From assembly GCA_964587655.1 (NCBI GenBank), contig CAZPMT010000078.1, forward strand, positions 1 through 25,129: a DNA stretch of 25,129 nucleotides, read 5' to 3'. Both the position numbers and the translations under genes were made by a program. Positions within the stretch are counted from its first letter, which is position 1; each line of letters opens with the position of its first letter. Shown piece by piece: positions 15,613 through 24,253 of the stretch. The stretch is from CAZPMT01 sp964587655 (GTDB lineage Bacteria > Hydrogenedentota > Hydrogenedentia > Hydrogenedentales > SLHB01). Below the pieces are notes generated by a model. The model was not told the DNA's origin, did no database searches, and worked only from the letters and a program-made list of their open reading frames with translations.

Positions 15613-16563
15613 TCAGTCGGAGAAGGGGTCATCCTTTTCGAAGTCGGGGAGATAGAGGCCGGTACTGTCGAGACCCTGGGTTAGGAGGTGGTCAAACCCG
15701 AGATCGATGGCGTAGCGGACGATATTGCGGTATTCTTTTTGGGAAATGCGGTTCCGCAGCTCGGGGAATTCGTGGGCGCGGTGTTGCGGCGAGTACTGGC
15801 TCATTAGACTGAGCGTAACGTCGAGCATCCCTTCGTGCTTTAGCCACAGCAGGAGGTCATAACTGCCCGCGATGTTTTCCGGGAGAATGAGATGCCGGAT
15901 GATCACGCCGCGCGTCGCGACGCCCCGGACTTCGTGCACGGCCCCCACTTGCCGGTGCATTTCCTTGACGGCGTTCTTGGCCGCCTCCGGGTAGTCCTTC
16001 CCGGACGAGTACTTCCGGGCGAGGGCTTCATCCATGTACTTCATGTCCGGAAGATACACGTCCACGATCCCGTCTAGCAGTGCAAGGAGTTCCACGCTGT
16101 CGTATCCGTTCGTGTTGTACACGAGCGGGACGCTCAACCCGTTTCGGTACGCATCGAGCAACCCGAGCAGGATCGGATAGATGTAGTGCGTCGGCGTGAC
16201 GAGGTTGATGTTCTCCGCCCCCTTCGCTTGAAGTTCAAGAAAGATGCCCGCGAGGCCGGTGTAATGGACGTCATCGCCCAACCCGAGCTGGCTGATCTGG
16301 TAGTTCTGGCAGAACACGCAGCGGAGATTGCAGTGCGTGAAGAACACGGTTCCGGAGCCGCCTTGTCCAACCAATATAGGCTCCTCGCCGAAGTGCAGCG
16401 TGTGCGACGAGTATCGGGCGTGAAAACGATCCGGCGAAGCCGTCCGGCAGAAGCCCGCCGCATTCGAGTAACGGTCGATCCCGCACCGGTGCCCGCACAG
16501 ACGGCACTCCTTGAGGATCTGCTCGATGCGCGGCAGGACGCGTTCGATGCGTTCTGCCTTCAT
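15613..16563 (-). CDS. Radical SAM protein, PflX-like (COG1313)
   Basis: The protein is 316 aa. CNLRCVFC (CxxxCxxC) binds the SAM [4Fe-4S] cluster. An N-terminal Cys group, CRLCGHRCG plus FCRT, and the run CQNYQISQLG are typical of the PflX-type family related to pyruvate-formate-lyase activating enzymes. Later conserved stretches are VTPTHYIYPI, VYNTNGYDS, VDVYLPDMKY and RHLILPENI. The function in this family is unproven; it probably makes a radical or modifies a protein. No SPASM domain is present, so it is not an anaerobic sulfatase-maturating enzyme. GGGAG lies 8 nt upstream of the start. It is 13 nt downstream of the response regulator gene, so the two are probably cotranscribed. Confidence 0.85.
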   Translation of the reverse strand: MKAERIERVLPRIEQILKECRLCGHRCGIDRYSNAAGFCRTASPDRFHARYSSHTLHFGEEPILVGQGGSGTVFFTHCNLRCVFCQNYQISQLGLGDDVHYTGLAGIFLELQAKGAENINLVTPTHYIYPILLGLLDAYRNGLSVPLVYNTNGYDSVELLALLDGIVDVYLPDMKYMDEALARKYSSGKDYPEAAKNAVKEMHRQVGAVHEVRGVATRGVIIRHLILPENIAGSYDLLLWLKHEGMLDVTLSLMSQYSPQHRAHEFPELRNRISQKEYRNIVRYAIDLGFDHLLTQGLDSTGLYLPDFEKDDPFSD

Positions 16564-16576
16564 AGGGTCGATCTCC

Positions 16577-17332
16577 CTATTGCAGAAAGGCCATCACCTT
16601 GCCCACAATGTCCTTCATACGGAACGGTTTCTCCAGGAAGACATCGCATTGAACGTTGTCATCCTCCGCGCGTTTCTCGGAGAGGTACCCCGAAACGCCG
16701 ATGATCTTCGTCCGTTGCAGTTTCTCATGCGTGCGGATGAACGTACAGATCTCGCGTCCGTCCATATCGCGCAACACCAGGTCGATGATAGCCACGTCTG
16801 GCCGGAACGCGGGCAGGAGCGACAGGGCTTCGAATCCGGACGTGACTACCTGCACGTCGTAGCGTTCCATCGCCCGAAGCGTGCGCCCGATCAGGGACGC
16901 AAGTTGAATGTTATCGTCGACGATCAACACGCGCGGAACCACGTTTTCCACCACCTCCTCCGGGGCGCCGAAGTATGCCTCCGGGAAACCCAGCGAAAGT
17001 GAAAGGAGAACGTGCTCGAGGTCCGGGACTTGGTCCGGATCGATATGATATCGCAATCCGGACCCCAACTCGTGCACGGATGTTCCCTGGCTGCTGAGGA
17101 AAATGAGCGGAAGAAATGGCGCGCTTGTCGAGATCCGCTGCACGAGTTCCTGAACGCCGAATACGGCTTGCTGAAGGTCGAACAGGGCCGCGTCCACGTG
17201 GTCCGCCGTCACCGGCGTACCGCCCAAGAGTGACGCGCGTCCGTCTTCGATGTCCCATCCGGAGGTCTTTGCGACCTCATGCACCGCCCCAACGGTTTCT
17301 TCGGAACTGGAAAAGACTAGCAGGCACGGCAT
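16577..17332 (-). CDS. Response regulator with N-terminal pseudo-receiver-like domain
   Basis: The protein is 251 aa. Residues 132-251 are a complete receiver: acidic pair Asp139-Asp140, phosphoacceptor Asp184 (IIDLVL), Ser214 (GVSGY) and Lys235 (LEKPF). No output domain follows. Residues 1-120 (LLVFSSSEE at the start, then ALFDLQQA) have a similar strand-helix pattern but lack the acidic triad, so they may be a degenerate receiver; this is inferred from pattern only. No histidine kinase is nearby. AGGAG lies 10 nt upstream of the ATG. It may read through from rpsA, since no clear promoter is seen in the 60 nt after the rpsA terminator. Confidence 0.85.
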   Translation of the reverse strand: MPCLLVFSSSEETVGAVHEVAKTSGWDIEDGRASLLGGTPVTADHVDAALFDLQQAVFGVQELVQRISTSAPFLPLIFLSSQGTSVHELGSGLRYHIDPDQVPDLEHVLLSLSLGFPEAYFGAPEEVVENVVPRVLIVDDNIQLASLIGRTLRAMERYDVQVVTSGFEALSLLPAFRPDVAIIDLVLRDMDGREICTFIRTHEKLQRTKIIGVSGYLSEKRAEDDNVQCDVFLEKPFRMKDIVGKVMAFLQ

Positions 17333-17385
17333 TCCACGATAACTCCTCTGCGCGGCGCCTCTAAACCTCTACCGCAAGGCCCCGG

Positions 17386-17418
17386 CTAAAACAAAGCGCC
17401 GCTCTTTCGAGCGGCGCT
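17386..17418 (-). terminator. Intrinsic terminator of rpsA
   Basis: On the minus strand AGCGCCGCTC-GAAA-GAGCGGCGCT, a perfect 10-bp stem with a GAAA tetraloop, is followed by TTGTTTT. It starts 25 nt after the rpsA stop. Confidence 0.95.
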
Positions 17419-17443
17419 AATTCATCCGTGGCGAACTTGGCAA

Positions 17444-19405
17444 TCAGTTGTCGCTTCCCGATGCCGGGGACTCCGCCTCGGCCGTTTCCGCGGGCTGAGA
17501 TTCGGGCGCCCCTTGCTTCAAAGGCGTGTCCGCGGCTTCTTCCTCTTTGGCGGCGCTCGCGCCGTTGAACTGGGCGCTCATGGCGGCCATGAGTTCAGTC
17601 GCGGCATCCGCAAGACTCCGTCCCGCCTGCAACATCGAGCGCGGCAGCGCATCGCCCACCACATCGCCCACGCTGACGGCCTGGTCCTTGCCTTGTCCGT
17701 ATTCGGCCTGCGCGCGCGCATCCAGATCGCGCTGGTACTCGCGAATGCTGAGGGCGATCTTACGTTCGATGGGATCGATTCCGATCACCTTCGCCGTGAC
17801 CTTGTCGCCCACGGTAAGCACGTCCTCGGGCTTCTGGACGCGGTCCGCCGAGATCTCGCTGACGTGAATAAGCCCCTCGATGCCGTTTTCAAGACGCGCA
17901 AAGGCGCCGAAACTCACCAGTTTAGCGATCTCGACCTCAACGTGCGACCCGATAGGCGTGCTCTCGATCACCGCTTCCCACGGATCTCGCTCGAGTTGTT
18001 TCAGGCCCACGCTGATCTTCTCGTTCTGGGGATCGATGCTAAGGATCTTGACCTCGATCTCCTGGTTCTTCTCAAGGACCTCGGACGGATGGGCCACCTT
18101 CTTAGTCCACGAAATGTCGCTCACGTGAAGCAGACCGTCGATGCCCTCTTCAATCTGGACAAACGCGCCGTAGTCGGTCAGATTCCGGATAAGCCCCTTC
18201 ACAACCGAACCCACCGGATACTTCTGGCTGATCTCGATCCATGGATTCGGCGTCGTCTGCTTGACGCCAAGAGCAATCTTCTCGGCGTCCGGATCAACAC
18301 TGAGGACCATCACGTCCACTTCCGAGTCGAGCGACATCATCTCGCTTGGGTGCCGCACCCGGCGCGTCCAGCTCATCTCGCTGACGTGAACCATGCCCTC
18401 GATCCCTTCCTCGAGCTGCACGAACGCCCCGTAGTCGGTCATGCTGACCACGCGCCCATGTATAACCCCGCCGACGGGATACCGTTGGGCCGCGCTGCGC
18501 CACGGGTTCTGCGTCTTCTGCTTGAGCCCGAGGCTGATCCGCTCCGTATGGGGATCGAAGTTGAGGACCATCACGTCGATCCTCTGACCAACCGAGACGG
18601 CCTGCGACGGGTGTTTCACCCGGCCCCAGGACATATCCGTCACATGGAGCAACCCGTCGATCCCGCCAACGTCAACGAAAGCGCCGAAGTCCGTGATGTT
18701 CTTCACTTCCCCGCTGATAAGCTGGCCCACCTGGATCGTGGACAGCAACCGGCTCTTCTCGCCGGCGCGCTGCTCCTCGAGGAGTTTCCTGCGGCTCACG
18801 ACGACGTTGCGGCGACGCTTCGTGAGCTTGATGATCTTGAATTGCAGCGTCTGGCCGATGTACCGCTCGAGGTCGCCCGTGGGCCTCCACGTCAACTGGC
18901 TGGCCGGCATGAACGCGTCAATGCCGATGTCCACTTTCAGACCACCCTTCACACGCCGCATGATCTTGCCTTCAATGGCCCCATCCTCCTCATAAACACG
19001 CTGAATATGGGTCCAATTCTTGATCCGGTCGGCCTTCATCTTCGAGAGGACCGGCATCCCGTTCTCGTCTTCCGGTGCTTCGATGTAGACGTCAAACTCG
19101 TCGCCCACAGCCATGCTGCCCGGATCCGGGAACTCGTCGATCAGAATGCTCCCCTCACTCTTGTAACCGATGTCCATCAGGACCCGGTCGGCGGTGACCT
19201 CCACGACCGTGCCGCGGACCACTTCACCTTCCGTGAAGTTCTGGAGGGTCTTGCTGTAGAGGTTCTCCATTTCCTCCATGGAGAGGCCTTCTTCACCCTC
19301 TGCGAGCAGGTCGGCGTCCTCGGTTAACGAGGCATCCATCATGCCTCTCCTCGAGGAGCCCGCCTCCACCGCTCCTGTTTTGCTTGCCCTGGTTTCATCC
19401 GACAT
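17444..19405 (-). CDS. rpsA: 30S ribosomal protein S1
   Basis: This 653-aa protein has six S1 (OB-fold) repeats. Two N-terminal ones, GEVVRGTVVEV and GAIEGKIMRRVKGGL, dock on the ribosome via S2. Four typical RNA-binding repeats follow, with cores such as ITDFGAFVDVGGIDGLLHV, MTDYGAFVQ and LTDYGAFVQIEEG. An acidic, Ala-rich tail ends in ESPASGSDN. It binds mRNA at the 30S subunit and helps initiate translation of structured messages. AAGGAGG is perfect but 13 nt from the ATG at 19405, rather long. A promoter lies upstream and a strong terminator downstream, so it is its own transcription unit. The 604-codon antisense frame is a shadow. Confidence 0.96.
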   Translation of the reverse strand: MSDETRASKTGAVEAGSSRRGMMDASLTEDADLLAEGEEGLSMEEMENLYSKTLQNFTEGEVVRGTVVEVTADRVLMDIGYKSEGSILIDEFPDPGSMAVGDEFDVYIEAPEDENGMPVLSKMKADRIKNWTHIQRVYEEDGAIEGKIMRRVKGGLKVDIGIDAFMPASQLTWRPTGDLERYIGQTLQFKIIKLTKRRRNVVVSRRKLLEEQRAGEKSRLLSTIQVGQLISGEVKNITDFGAFVDVGGIDGLLHVTDMSWGRVKHPSQAVSVGQRIDVMVLNFDPHTERISLGLKQKTQNPWRSAAQRYPVGGVIHGRVVSMTDYGAFVQLEEGIEGMVHVSEMSWTRRVRHPSEMMSLDSEVDVMVLSVDPDAEKIALGVKQTTPNPWIEISQKYPVGSVVKGLIRNLTDYGAFVQIEEGIDGLLHVSDISWTKKVAHPSEVLEKNQEIEVKILSIDPQNEKISVGLKQLERDPWEAVIESTPIGSHVEVEIAKLVSFGAFARLENGIEGLIHVSEISADRVQKPEDVLTVGDKVTAKVIGIDPIERKIALSIREYQRDLDARAQAEYGQGKDQAVSVGDVVGDALPRSMLQAGRSLADAATELMAAMSAQFNGASAAKEEEAADTPLKQGAPESQPAETAEAESPASGSDN

Positions 19406-19461
19406 TGTTGAAAACGAACCTCCTTCTAGCGAGATATGCGCTGACAAAGCAGCAGCGAAAT

Positions 19462-19491
19462 ATCATAGCAAACGTTCGACACCGCAGTCAA
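19462..19491 (-). promoter_or_regulatory. Predicted rpsA promoter
   Basis: Minus strand TTGACT (19491-19486), 18 nt, TATGAT (19467-19462), the latter preceded by TGC to form an extended -10 (TGCTATGAT). It lies 56 nt upstream of the ATG, leaving a short leader with the AAGGAGG site. Confidence 0.7.
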
Positions 19492-19567
19492 ATCGTCGCT
19501 CACCCCTCGAAGGGATACGCATAACCGTTACCTTCGCGATGAGTTGTTGACAGGATGACTCACTGTG

Positions 19568-21679
19568 CTAGAAACGGGGCGTTTCGTCTGGTTCCCTGCG
19601 GGTCGGGTGTTCCCTGCGCCGGCGGGCATCAAGCTCAGTGAGGATCACTCCGAGGGTGAGCGTCGCGATGCCCGCTATGATCGCCCAGCCGGGAACCATC
19701 CGGCCTCGGACATCGTTGTCTTCAAGGAACCCGATGATGAACTGTGGCAGACGTTTTGTCATGATGAAAACGGCCAAGCCATTAACCAGGAAGTGCATCA
19801 GCATCCCGGGATAGATGGAACCCGCGCGGAGAACGACATAGGTGATGGCTACACCGATGAACGCGGTGCTTGGAACGCGGTAGATGAAGATATGTGAAAG
19901 GCCGAACAGGACACCCACCAGAAGGACGGTTGTGGTTGGGCGGAGCGTGCGCCGAAAGCCGGAGAGTATGGCGCCTCGGAACAGTATCTCCTCACAGATT
20001 GCCGGCGAAACGGCAATCACCAGCAGAAGCACAAGGAATCCCCACGCGCTCTCGCCAAAGCCGGATAGCTTCTCGAATTCTTCCATGAAACCGTCGGGAG
20101 GCGGCAAGACGCGGTTTTGCCAAATGATGAACTGGTACAGGAGAGGCGTCATCCCGGCAATGATGATCGCACCACTAAGCAGCGTGAGCGCGGGCGGCCT
20201 CTTCAGGTTAAGTGCGCGCCGCAGGTCGATGCGCGTGTACCACAGGATCGCCACAACCGGCAGGAAGATGAGAAGCCACTCCGTGATGAACAGACCCGGC
20301 AGCAGCATCCGCGTCTGGACATAAGCACCTGCGTAGAAGAGCAGCAGGATCATGGCGGTAAAGAGAAATAAGGCCATGCCGGGCGAGGGGGCTTCGCGGC
20401 GCGCAAATGAGGAACGGCGCCACGCAAAATAGAACGTGTGCTGTTCGGACAGAATGACTTCCTCGCGATTGAAGATCCACACGGCGAAATGAAGGGCCCC
20501 GAGAGCGTAGACGCACGTGCATAGGAGCACGGCGAAGATACTTTCCAGCCGCGGCTCACCCATTAGGATTTCCTTGAACAAGAGCGCGATATTTGCGATC
20601 GGTATGACCGCGGTCAGTGGGGAGATCCGGATCCAGGGCACGAGCGCGAGCATCAGTGGAAGGATCAAGATCACCAGGAACGGCATTGCGAGATTCTGAG
20701 CGTCCTTGACGTCACGTGCGAAAACCCCAATTGCCATAACGCACGACGACAGGAATACCGCAAGAGGGATCATCAGCAGCAGGCCAAGTCCGATGTTGCC
20801 GATGGTGACCTGCGACATGAGGTATTCCGTCGCCGCTTGAGATACCGTAAGTCCGGAAGAGCGGATTGTGTCGTCGATGTCGCGCCCGCCCACGACGACC
20901 TGGAGCCACAGACTCAGCGACATGCTGGCCAGGTTGAGCAGACCCGTGATCAACGACACGGAGAATACGGGGATGAACTTGCCCCATACAATCTCCGAAC
21001 GGGAGACGGGGGCAGACAGAAGCGTCTCGATGGTCCCGCGTTCTTTTTCACCCGCGGTAAGGTCCATTGCGGTGTACATGGCGCCCATCGCCATCATGAG
21101 TATCATCAGAAACGGCAAGAGACTGCCGAGAAAGGTACCGATGGTCTTCTGCGAGGACGCTGCGTTCTTATCGTCAATCCGCAAGGGATCGACGAGATCA
21201 ATGGAAAGACCAAGCGATTCCAGGCGCGTCGTGACGATCTCGTAGCTGACGTCCTCCAATGCCCGGGTTACGCGCCGCCGCGCCTCGACAGAGTTTGGCC
21301 TCGTGACGTCATATTCAACCACGATCCGCACGGGACACACTTCCGCAAGCGCGGACATGGGGTTGTCTTCGGTTGAGACGACCGCCTCCAACTTGCCATC
21401 GAGCAAATCCTGTCGCGGCCGTTCTGAGTCAATGACCTGAACCTTGTCCGCCGTGGCAACCCATTCGCGCAGTATCCCGCCGGGATCGTTGGCGACCGCT
21501 ACGCGCGACAGGCTCTTGTTCATGCCGCCGAGATGGACCATGGCCACCTGCGCACCAAGAACGATCATGAGCGGATACAAGACGAGGGGCAGTCCGACCA
21601 TCGCGATTAGCGTGCGCTTATCGCGGAGCGTCTCGAGCAATTCCTTGCGCGCAATGGCCAGGACGACTCTAGTGTTCAT
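19568..21679 (-). CDS. ABC-2 permease fused to a CPBP intramembrane protease
   Basis: The protein is 703 aa from the ATG at 21679, which overlaps the ATPase stop (ATGA). Residues 1-400 are a NatB-type ABC-2 permease: LAIARKELLETLRDKRTL start, first helix, a large external domain, then SLLPFLMILMMAMGAMYTAMDLTAGEKERGTIETLLSAP. After several helices the C-terminal third holds a CPBP (Abi) protease: EEILFRG (EExxxR), FGLSHIF and HFLVN, the three conserved motifs. Such a fusion is recorded in planctomycete-type bacteria. The exporter may move Na+ or a drug, and the protease domain may process a peptide or protein at the membrane; no substrate is evident here. Confidence 0.9.
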   Translation of the reverse strand: MNTRVVLAIARKELLETLRDKRTLIAMVGLPLVLYPLMIVLGAQVAMVHLGGMNKSLSRVAVANDPGGILREWVATADKVQVIDSERPRQDLLDGKLEAVVSTEDNPMSALAEVCPVRIVVEYDVTRPNSVEARRRVTRALEDVSYEIVTTRLESLGLSIDLVDPLRIDDKNAASSQKTIGTFLGSLLPFLMILMMAMGAMYTAMDLTAGEKERGTIETLLSAPVSRSEIVWGKFIPVFSVSLITGLLNLASMSLSLWLQVVVGGRDIDDTIRSSGLTVSQAATEYLMSQVTIGNIGLGLLLMIPLAVFLSSCVMAIGVFARDVKDAQNLAMPFLVILILPLMLALVPWIRISPLTAVIPIANIALLFKEILMGEPRLESIFAVLLCTCVYALGALHFAVWIFNREEVILSEQHTFYFAWRRSSFARREAPSPGMALFLFTAMILLLFYAGAYVQTRMLLPGLFITEWLLIFLPVVAILWYTRIDLRRALNLKRPPALTLLSGAIIIAGMTPLLYQFIIWQNRVLPPPDGFMEEFEKLSGFGESAWGFLVLLLVIAVSPAICEEILFRGAILSGFRRTLRPTTTVLLVGVLFGLSHIFIYRVPSTAFIGVAITYVVLRAGSIYPGMLMHFLVNGLAVFIMTKRLPQFIIGFLEDNDVRGRMVPGWAIIAGIATLTLGVILTELDARRRREHPTRREPDETPRF

Positions 21680-22437
21680 CCCGCGACGCCTCCGGCCCGT
21701 TCGATGATGTGGAAAAAGGCGTCCTTCAGGTTGTGCGTGCCGGTTTGGGCGTAGATCCCTTCCTTCGCGTCGATGGCCAGAAGCCGTCCTTGATGGATGA
21801 GCCCGATTCGGTCGCACAGGAGCTCTGCCTCGGTCATATAATGCGTGGATAGGACGATGCAACGCCCGCGCGCCTTCGCGTCGAGGATGAAGTCGATTAC
21901 GGTCTTGCTGGTGAGGATATCGAGGCCCAACGTCGGCTCGTCGAGGATCAACACGGCGGGGTCGTGCAGCATGACGCGCGCGATATTCACTTTCTGCGTT
22001 TGCCCGGTCGAGAGCGAGTCACAACGGCGATCCAGGAATGCCTCCATGTCAAGCAGTTGGGCGAACCTTGTTGTCTGGCGGGCTATGACATCCTCGGCCA
22101 TCCCGTACAAGCGCCCGAAGTAGCGCAGCACCTCGCGTCCCGTTAGCCGCTTGTACAAACGCGTGTTGCCGGAGAAGAAACCGATCCTGCGCCGGATTCC
22201 TTGCGGATCGACGTCGCTCCGGATGCCGCACACGACGCAGTACCCCGACGTGGGCGTAAGGATCGTGCCGAGCATGCGGAGCAGAGTCGTCTTGCCGGCC
22301 CCATTCGGGCCGAGCAGTCCGAAGATCTCCCCTCCGTAAACCTCGAACAACGCGTCCTTGACGGCTTCGATGGGGTTCTTCCCCGACGGGGAAAAGGTTT
22401 TCGTGAGCGCCACGACCTCTACCATACACTCGGCCAC
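21676..22437 (-). CDS. ABC transporter ATPase, NatA-like
   Basis: This 253-aa nucleotide-binding subunit has Walker A GPNGAGKTT, a signature LSTGQ and Walker B VLILDEP, followed by the H-loop STHYMTEAE. The GTG at 22437 is preferred over ATG 22425 because GGAGGG lies 6 nt upstream. It is the first gene of the operon and pairs with the overlapping permease-protease gene, together making an exporter of the NatAB/ABC-2 class. Signature residues LSTGQTQKVNIAR are close to the sodium-efflux ATPase group, but substrate assignment is not possible. Confidence 0.93.
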   Translation of the reverse strand: MAECMVEVVALTKTFSPSGKNPIEAVKDALFEVYGGEIFGLLGPNGAGKTTLLRMLGTILTPTSGYCVVCGIRSDVDPQGIRRRIGFFSGNTRLYKRLTGREVLRYFGRLYGMAEDVIARQTTRFAQLLDMEAFLDRRCDSLSTGQTQKVNIARVMLHDPAVLILDEPTLGLDILTSKTVIDFILDAKARGRCIVLSTHYMTEAELLCDRIGLIHQGRLLAIDAKEGIYAQTGTHNLKDAFFHIIERAGGVAG

Positions 22438-22781
22438 GCTCCGCCCTCCAGCGCCCCTTTATCTGAATAGATAGCCCATCCTCGCCGTGGAATCAAGTTC
22501 CGTCTGCTCAACACCGAACAAAGGACACGTCTCTTTACGTTCCCACGCACCCTCCGCGGTTGAATCTCCATCGCAGGGGCCGCTCTCCGCGTCGCTCCGC
22601 GTTCTCCGCGACTTGCGCTGGGTTTTCAACAGCATTTCTTGCCATGCCGTCTGCGACGGTGATATCATCTCATCGGAAGGTGCCATTTCGGTAGTGTCGG
22701 AACGGCATTTTCAGCTTGGGGTGTGGAATTCCCCGAGTCGGCGGCATGTTCATACAATGAGCGCGCCTTAGCGGAGGACGG
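22438..22781. other. Divergent intergenic region with TCCGCG direct repeats
   Basis: No gene is supported here. CTCCGCG recurs at 22552, 22585, 22595 and 22604, the last three 10 and 9 nt apart, similar in style to other short-period repeats of this window. Near the plus-strand gene a possible -10 TACAAT (about 22755) has no good -35. Confidence 0.5.
22468..22496 (-). promoter_or_regulatory. Candidate promoter of the ABC operon
   Basis: Minus strand TTGATT (22496-22491), 17 nt, TATCTA (22473-22468), 30 nt upstream of the GTG at 22437. The boxes are moderate only. Confidence 0.35.
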
Positions 22782-23015
22782 ATGCTGTATTTCAAGACAA
22801 GCCAGCCGATCCCGGGCAAGGGCGACGCCTGGATGTATTACGAGTGTACCGACGAGCGGCGGATCGTGCGTTACGTGACGCATATCCCGCAAACCGGAGA
22901 AACCGAGCGTGTGAGCGACCCCGTGGTGAAGAAACTCTACCGCCCGGAGCTCTTGCAGCCGTCGTCGCAGGAAGAGTTTGAACAGTATTGGGCGCAAGTA
23001 GGTGCAGGACAGTAA
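22782..23015 (+). CDS. Small hypothetical protein (77 aa)
   Basis: GGAGG lies 4 nt before the ATG. The 77-residue protein MLYFKTSQP...AQVGAGQ is soluble, mixed charged and aromatic, with one Cys (Cys22) and no signal peptide. It is rich in short strands (WMYYECTDERRIVRYVTHI) and ends in a helical SQEEFEQYWAQV. I do not recognise the family. It is 16 nt ahead of the redox-disulfide gene and on the same strand, so a shared operon and linked role are plausible. Confidence 0.6.
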   Translation: MLYFKTSQPIPGKGDAWMYYECTDERRIVRYVTHIPQTGETERVSDPVVKKLYRPELLQPSSQEEFEQYWAQVGAGQ

Positions 23016-23031
23016 AATGAAAGGAGCTAAC

Positions 23032-23250
23032 ATGGCGGACAAACACTTCAATCTCGACATGACCATCGCCGAGGCGATGAAGATTCACCCTCGCGTGGCG
23101 GAGGTCTTCGCGGCATTTCACCTGGGCGGTTGTGCGCATTGCCACATCAATCAGGTCGAAACGCTTGGGCAGGTGTGCGAAGGGTACGGTGTCGACCCAA
23201 ACACGCTCCTCGAGGTCCTCGATGATCTGATGGAGCCCAGCAAAGCCTGA
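23032..23250 (+). CDS. DUF1858/hybrid-cluster-protein-associated disulfide protein
   Basis: This 72-aa protein matches the small 'redox disulfide' family (DUF1858, TIGR03980-like): TIAEAMKIHPRVAEVFAAF, then GGCAHCHINQVETLGQVCEGYGVD. The CAHC pair is the conserved disulfide. These proteins are often near hybrid cluster proteins or Fe-S enzymes and are thought to take part in redox or nitrosative stress handling; no such partner is in the window. AAAGGAG lies 6 nt upstream of the ATG. It sits between the small hypothetical gene and the PHP gene. Confidence 0.85.
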   Translation: MADKHFNLDMTIAEAMKIHPRVAEVFAAFHLGGCAHCHINQVETLGQVCEGYGVDPNTLLEVLDDLMEPSKA

Positions 23251-23290
23251 TCGAGAGTGTATCCCCGGACCGCGATGAAAGGTAGTTTAC

Positions 23291-24166
23291 GTGGGTGTAG
23301 TTCTCCTTAACCCATACAGCAGCGACGGCCTGCCCTGGCTCAAGGGCAATCTCCACGCCCATACGTCAAACTCCGACGGCCCCGGAGCGCCTCAGGAGAC
23401 TGTCAAAGCGTATGCCGCTCTGAAGCATGATTTCCTGATGCTCAGCGATCACGACTTCCTGACCGAACCCGCCGCCCTGGACACACACGGCCTGACGCTT
23501 ATTTCCGGTAACGAGATTACCGCGAACGGGCCACACGTGCTCCACGTAAACGCGCGTTCCCTCGTACCGCCTGACGAAGACCGGCAGAAAGTGATCGACG
23601 CGATAGCGGCCGAAGGCGGGTTTTCCATCATATGTCATCCGAATTGGGAAGCCAACTTCAACCACTGTCCGCAAGAGAGACTCGTCGCGCTTCAAGGCTA
23701 TGCAGGCATCGAGATCTTCAACGGCGTGGTGGCCTGGCTGGAAGGATGCGCCACCGCGACGGACCGCTGGGACCGGCTTCTCGCCCGTGGACGCCGGATC
23801 TGGGGGTTCGCCCACGATGACTGTCATCGAGAGGAAGACGTCGGCGTGGGGTGGAACATGGTGCAGGCCGAGCGAGGAAACGCAGCCGGCATCATGCACG
23901 CATTACGGACCGGACGGTTCTACGCGAGCAACGGCGTCGAGATCGAACGGATCGAGGTCGACGGGAACACGGTGACGATCCGCGCAAAGGACGCCTACCG
24001 CATCAGCGTCTTCTCGGACTATGCGCGCCGACAGGCGGTCGTCGACGGACCCGGCATTACCTACACCGTTCCGGAAGACGCCGCGTTCCGTTACGTTCGC
24101 TTCGAATGCGCGGGTTGCGGCGAAAAGAAAGCCTGGACCCAGCCCTTCTTCATCGAGCGCACATGA
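23291..24166 (+). CDS. PHP-domain phosphoesterase
   Basis: The 291-aa protein opens with NLHAHTSNSDG and SDHDFL, the PHP motifs that bind a metal cluster, followed by GNEITANG, CHPNWEAN and FAHDDCH. It therefore is probably a metal-dependent phosphoesterase of the PHP superfamily (histidinol-phosphatase or nucleotidase type), with an extra ~65-residue C-terminal beta-rich part (EIERIEVDGNTVTIRAKDAY). The start is a GTG, with AAAGG 8 nt upstream. It follows the disulfide gene by 40 nt and probably belongs to the same unit. The substrate is not evident. Confidence 0.85.
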   Translation: MGVVLLNPYSSDGLPWLKGNLHAHTSNSDGPGAPQETVKAYAALKHDFLMLSDHDFLTEPAALDTHGLTLISGNEITANGPHVLHVNARSLVPPDEDRQKVIDAIAAEGGFSIICHPNWEANFNHCPQERLVALQGYAGIEIFNGVVAWLEGCATATDRWDRLLARGRRIWGFAHDDCHREEDVGVGWNMVQAERGNAAGIMHALRTGRFYASNGVEIERIEVDGNTVTIRAKDAYRISVFSDYARRQAVVDGPGITYTVPEDAAFRYVRFECAGCGEKKAWTQPFFIERT

Positions 24167-24194
24167 ATCTGGAAACGTCAATTGAACAACGGAT

Positions 24195-24231
24195 GAAAGA
24201 AAAAGGGCGCCCGGGAATCACCCGGCCGCCC
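24195..24231 (-). terminator. Intrinsic terminator of the thioredoxin-like gene
   Basis: On the minus strand GGGCGGCCGGG-TGATT-CCCGGGCGCCC, an 11-bp stem with one mismatch, is followed by TTTTTCTTT. It starts 22 nt after the stop at 24254. On the plus strand the hairpin follows the PHP stop but lacks a T-tract. Confidence 0.92.
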
Positions 24232-24253
24232 GCTAAACTCTCAGGAAAACGCA

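Noticed and set aside
15613..16563. Radical SAM gene as an anaerobic sulfatase-maturating enzyme
   Set aside because: It lacks a C-terminal SPASM Cys cluster and matches the PflX-like pattern instead, so it should not be paired with the sulfatase.
17513..19327. 604-aa plus-strand frame opposite rpsA
   Set aside because: Antisense shadow of the six S1 repeats; rich in His, Leu and Asp with no family, and rpsA is unmistakable.
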